This document shows, piece after piece, positions 6,194 to 6,575 of a stretch of DNA of 6,575 bases (position 1 is its first letter; each line of letters begins with the position of its first letter). The translations under genes were made by a program, and so were the position numbers. The stretch lies in contig URFI01000135.1 in the NCBI GenBank assembly GCA_900547085.1, forward strand, positions 1 through 6,575, read 5' to 3'. Source of the DNA: an uncultured Prevotella sp. Its GTDB lineage: Bacteria; Bacteroidota; Bacteroidia; Bacteroidales; Bacteroidaceae. The notes under the pieces are model-generated. The model was given only the letters and a program-made list of their open reading frames with translations. It was not told the DNA's origin and did no database searches.

Positions 6194-6575
6194 ATGAAAG
6201 TTCATAAGATGTATGAGGCTGATGATAAGCTCATTTCTATCATCGGAGACAATTATAGCATATTGCAAAGTCTTGGGTCGTTTGGCATTAGCCTTGGTTT
6301 TGGTGATAAAACCGTTCGTGAGGTTTGTGAAGATGAACACGTGGACACCTATACTTTTTTGGCCATCGTCAACCTCACCATTAATGGGTATCGTGACACC
6401 GAGGATGTAGAGCGATTGTGTATACCTACCTTGATCAAATACCTAAGTGCCAGCCACGCTTATTATCTTGATTTTCAACTACCTTTTATCCGAAAAGAAT
6501 TGGAGAGTGCACTGGATGAAAATGATAATCTGGCACGGCTCATCATCAAGATTTACGATGAATATGCGCACACCA
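6194..6575 (+). CDS. Hemerythrin-domain protein with ScdA-like N-terminus (3' end beyond window)
   Basis: 127 codons are visible. Residues about 7-60 resemble the N-terminal DUF542 domain of the Fe-S repair proteins ScdA/YtfE (RIC), but the diagnostic CCGG motif is replaced: the equivalent segment reads ISLGFGDKTV (32-41). From about residue 76 a helical HHE-type domain starts: the segment 80-103 has a metal-ligand-like H88 followed by YYLDFQLP and then RKEL, as in hemerythrin helix 1, and a second helix begins at about 112. The remaining His and Glu ligands should lie past the right edge. Such proteins bind a di-iron centre that senses or handles O2/NO or repairs damaged Fe-S clusters; the exact role here is inferred. 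The only cysteines seen are C45 and C76. The ATG at 6194 is the first in-frame start after the promoter and has a GAGGG ribosome binding site. A 5-codon ORF (6180-6197) overlaps this start as ATGA. Confidence 0.78.
   Translation, partial: MKVHKMYEADDKLISIIGDNYSILQSLGSFGISLGFGDKTVREVCEDEHVDTYTFLAIVNLTINGYRDTEDVERLCIPTLIKYLSASHAYYLDFQLPFIRKELESALDENDNLARLIIKIYDEYAHT

Noticed and set aside
6110..6446. 13-bp direct repeat ATCAAATACCTAA at 6110-6122 and 6434-6446
   Set aside because: One copy lies inside the hemerythrin coding sequence, and a 13-mer match somewhere in a 6.5-kb AT-rich window is expected by chance fairly often.

Overview
The window looks like chromosomal DNA of an anaerobic Bacteroidales bacterium, most likely Prevotella or a close relative. 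The evidence is the gene families present (a DUF4301 protein, a Bacteroidetes-type long RSH protein, and a hemerythrin protein with a ScdA-like N-terminus). Several starts are also preceded by the Bacteroidetes -7 promoter element TAnnTTTG, and Shine-Dalgarno sequences are weak or absent. I see no tRNA, rRNA, CRISPR array, insertion sequence or phage gene; this is mostly core-type gene content.

Layout. Three genes on the minus strand run leftwards in the order relA-like (p)ppGpp synthetase (4189 to 1982), MATE efflux transporter (1889 to 591) and rmuC (541 to beyond the left edge, 3' end missing). The gaps are short (92 and 49 nt). rmuC has its own near-consensus promoter inside the 49-nt gap, which would start transcription almost at its start codon. 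On the plus strand, a DUF4301 gene (4327-5844) is divergent from relA across a 137-nt region holding two opposed TATCTTTG boxes. It is followed by a terminator-like nested hairpin (about 5891-5945). A 349-nt non-coding stretch then carries a 16-bp imperfect inverted repeat and a good promoter, and leads into a hemerythrin-domain gene (6194 to beyond the right edge, 3' end missing).

Function. The themes are stress and maintenance: stringent-response alarmone synthesis, drug or toxin efflux, DNA recombination (RmuC), a likely di-iron nitrosative/oxidative stress or Fe-S repair type protein, and an uncharacterised protein with sugar-nucleotidyltransferase-like motifs. No single pathway joins them. 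The points most worth following up are these: the RSH protein has lost its hydrolase active site but keeps a bifunctional-type (RxKD-like) synthetase motif; DUF4301 shows signatures of a UDP-sugar pyrophosphorylase fold; the rmuC transcript is probably near-leaderless; and an inverted repeat abuts the hemerythrin promoter. I did not find a convincing wholly new multi-gene system.
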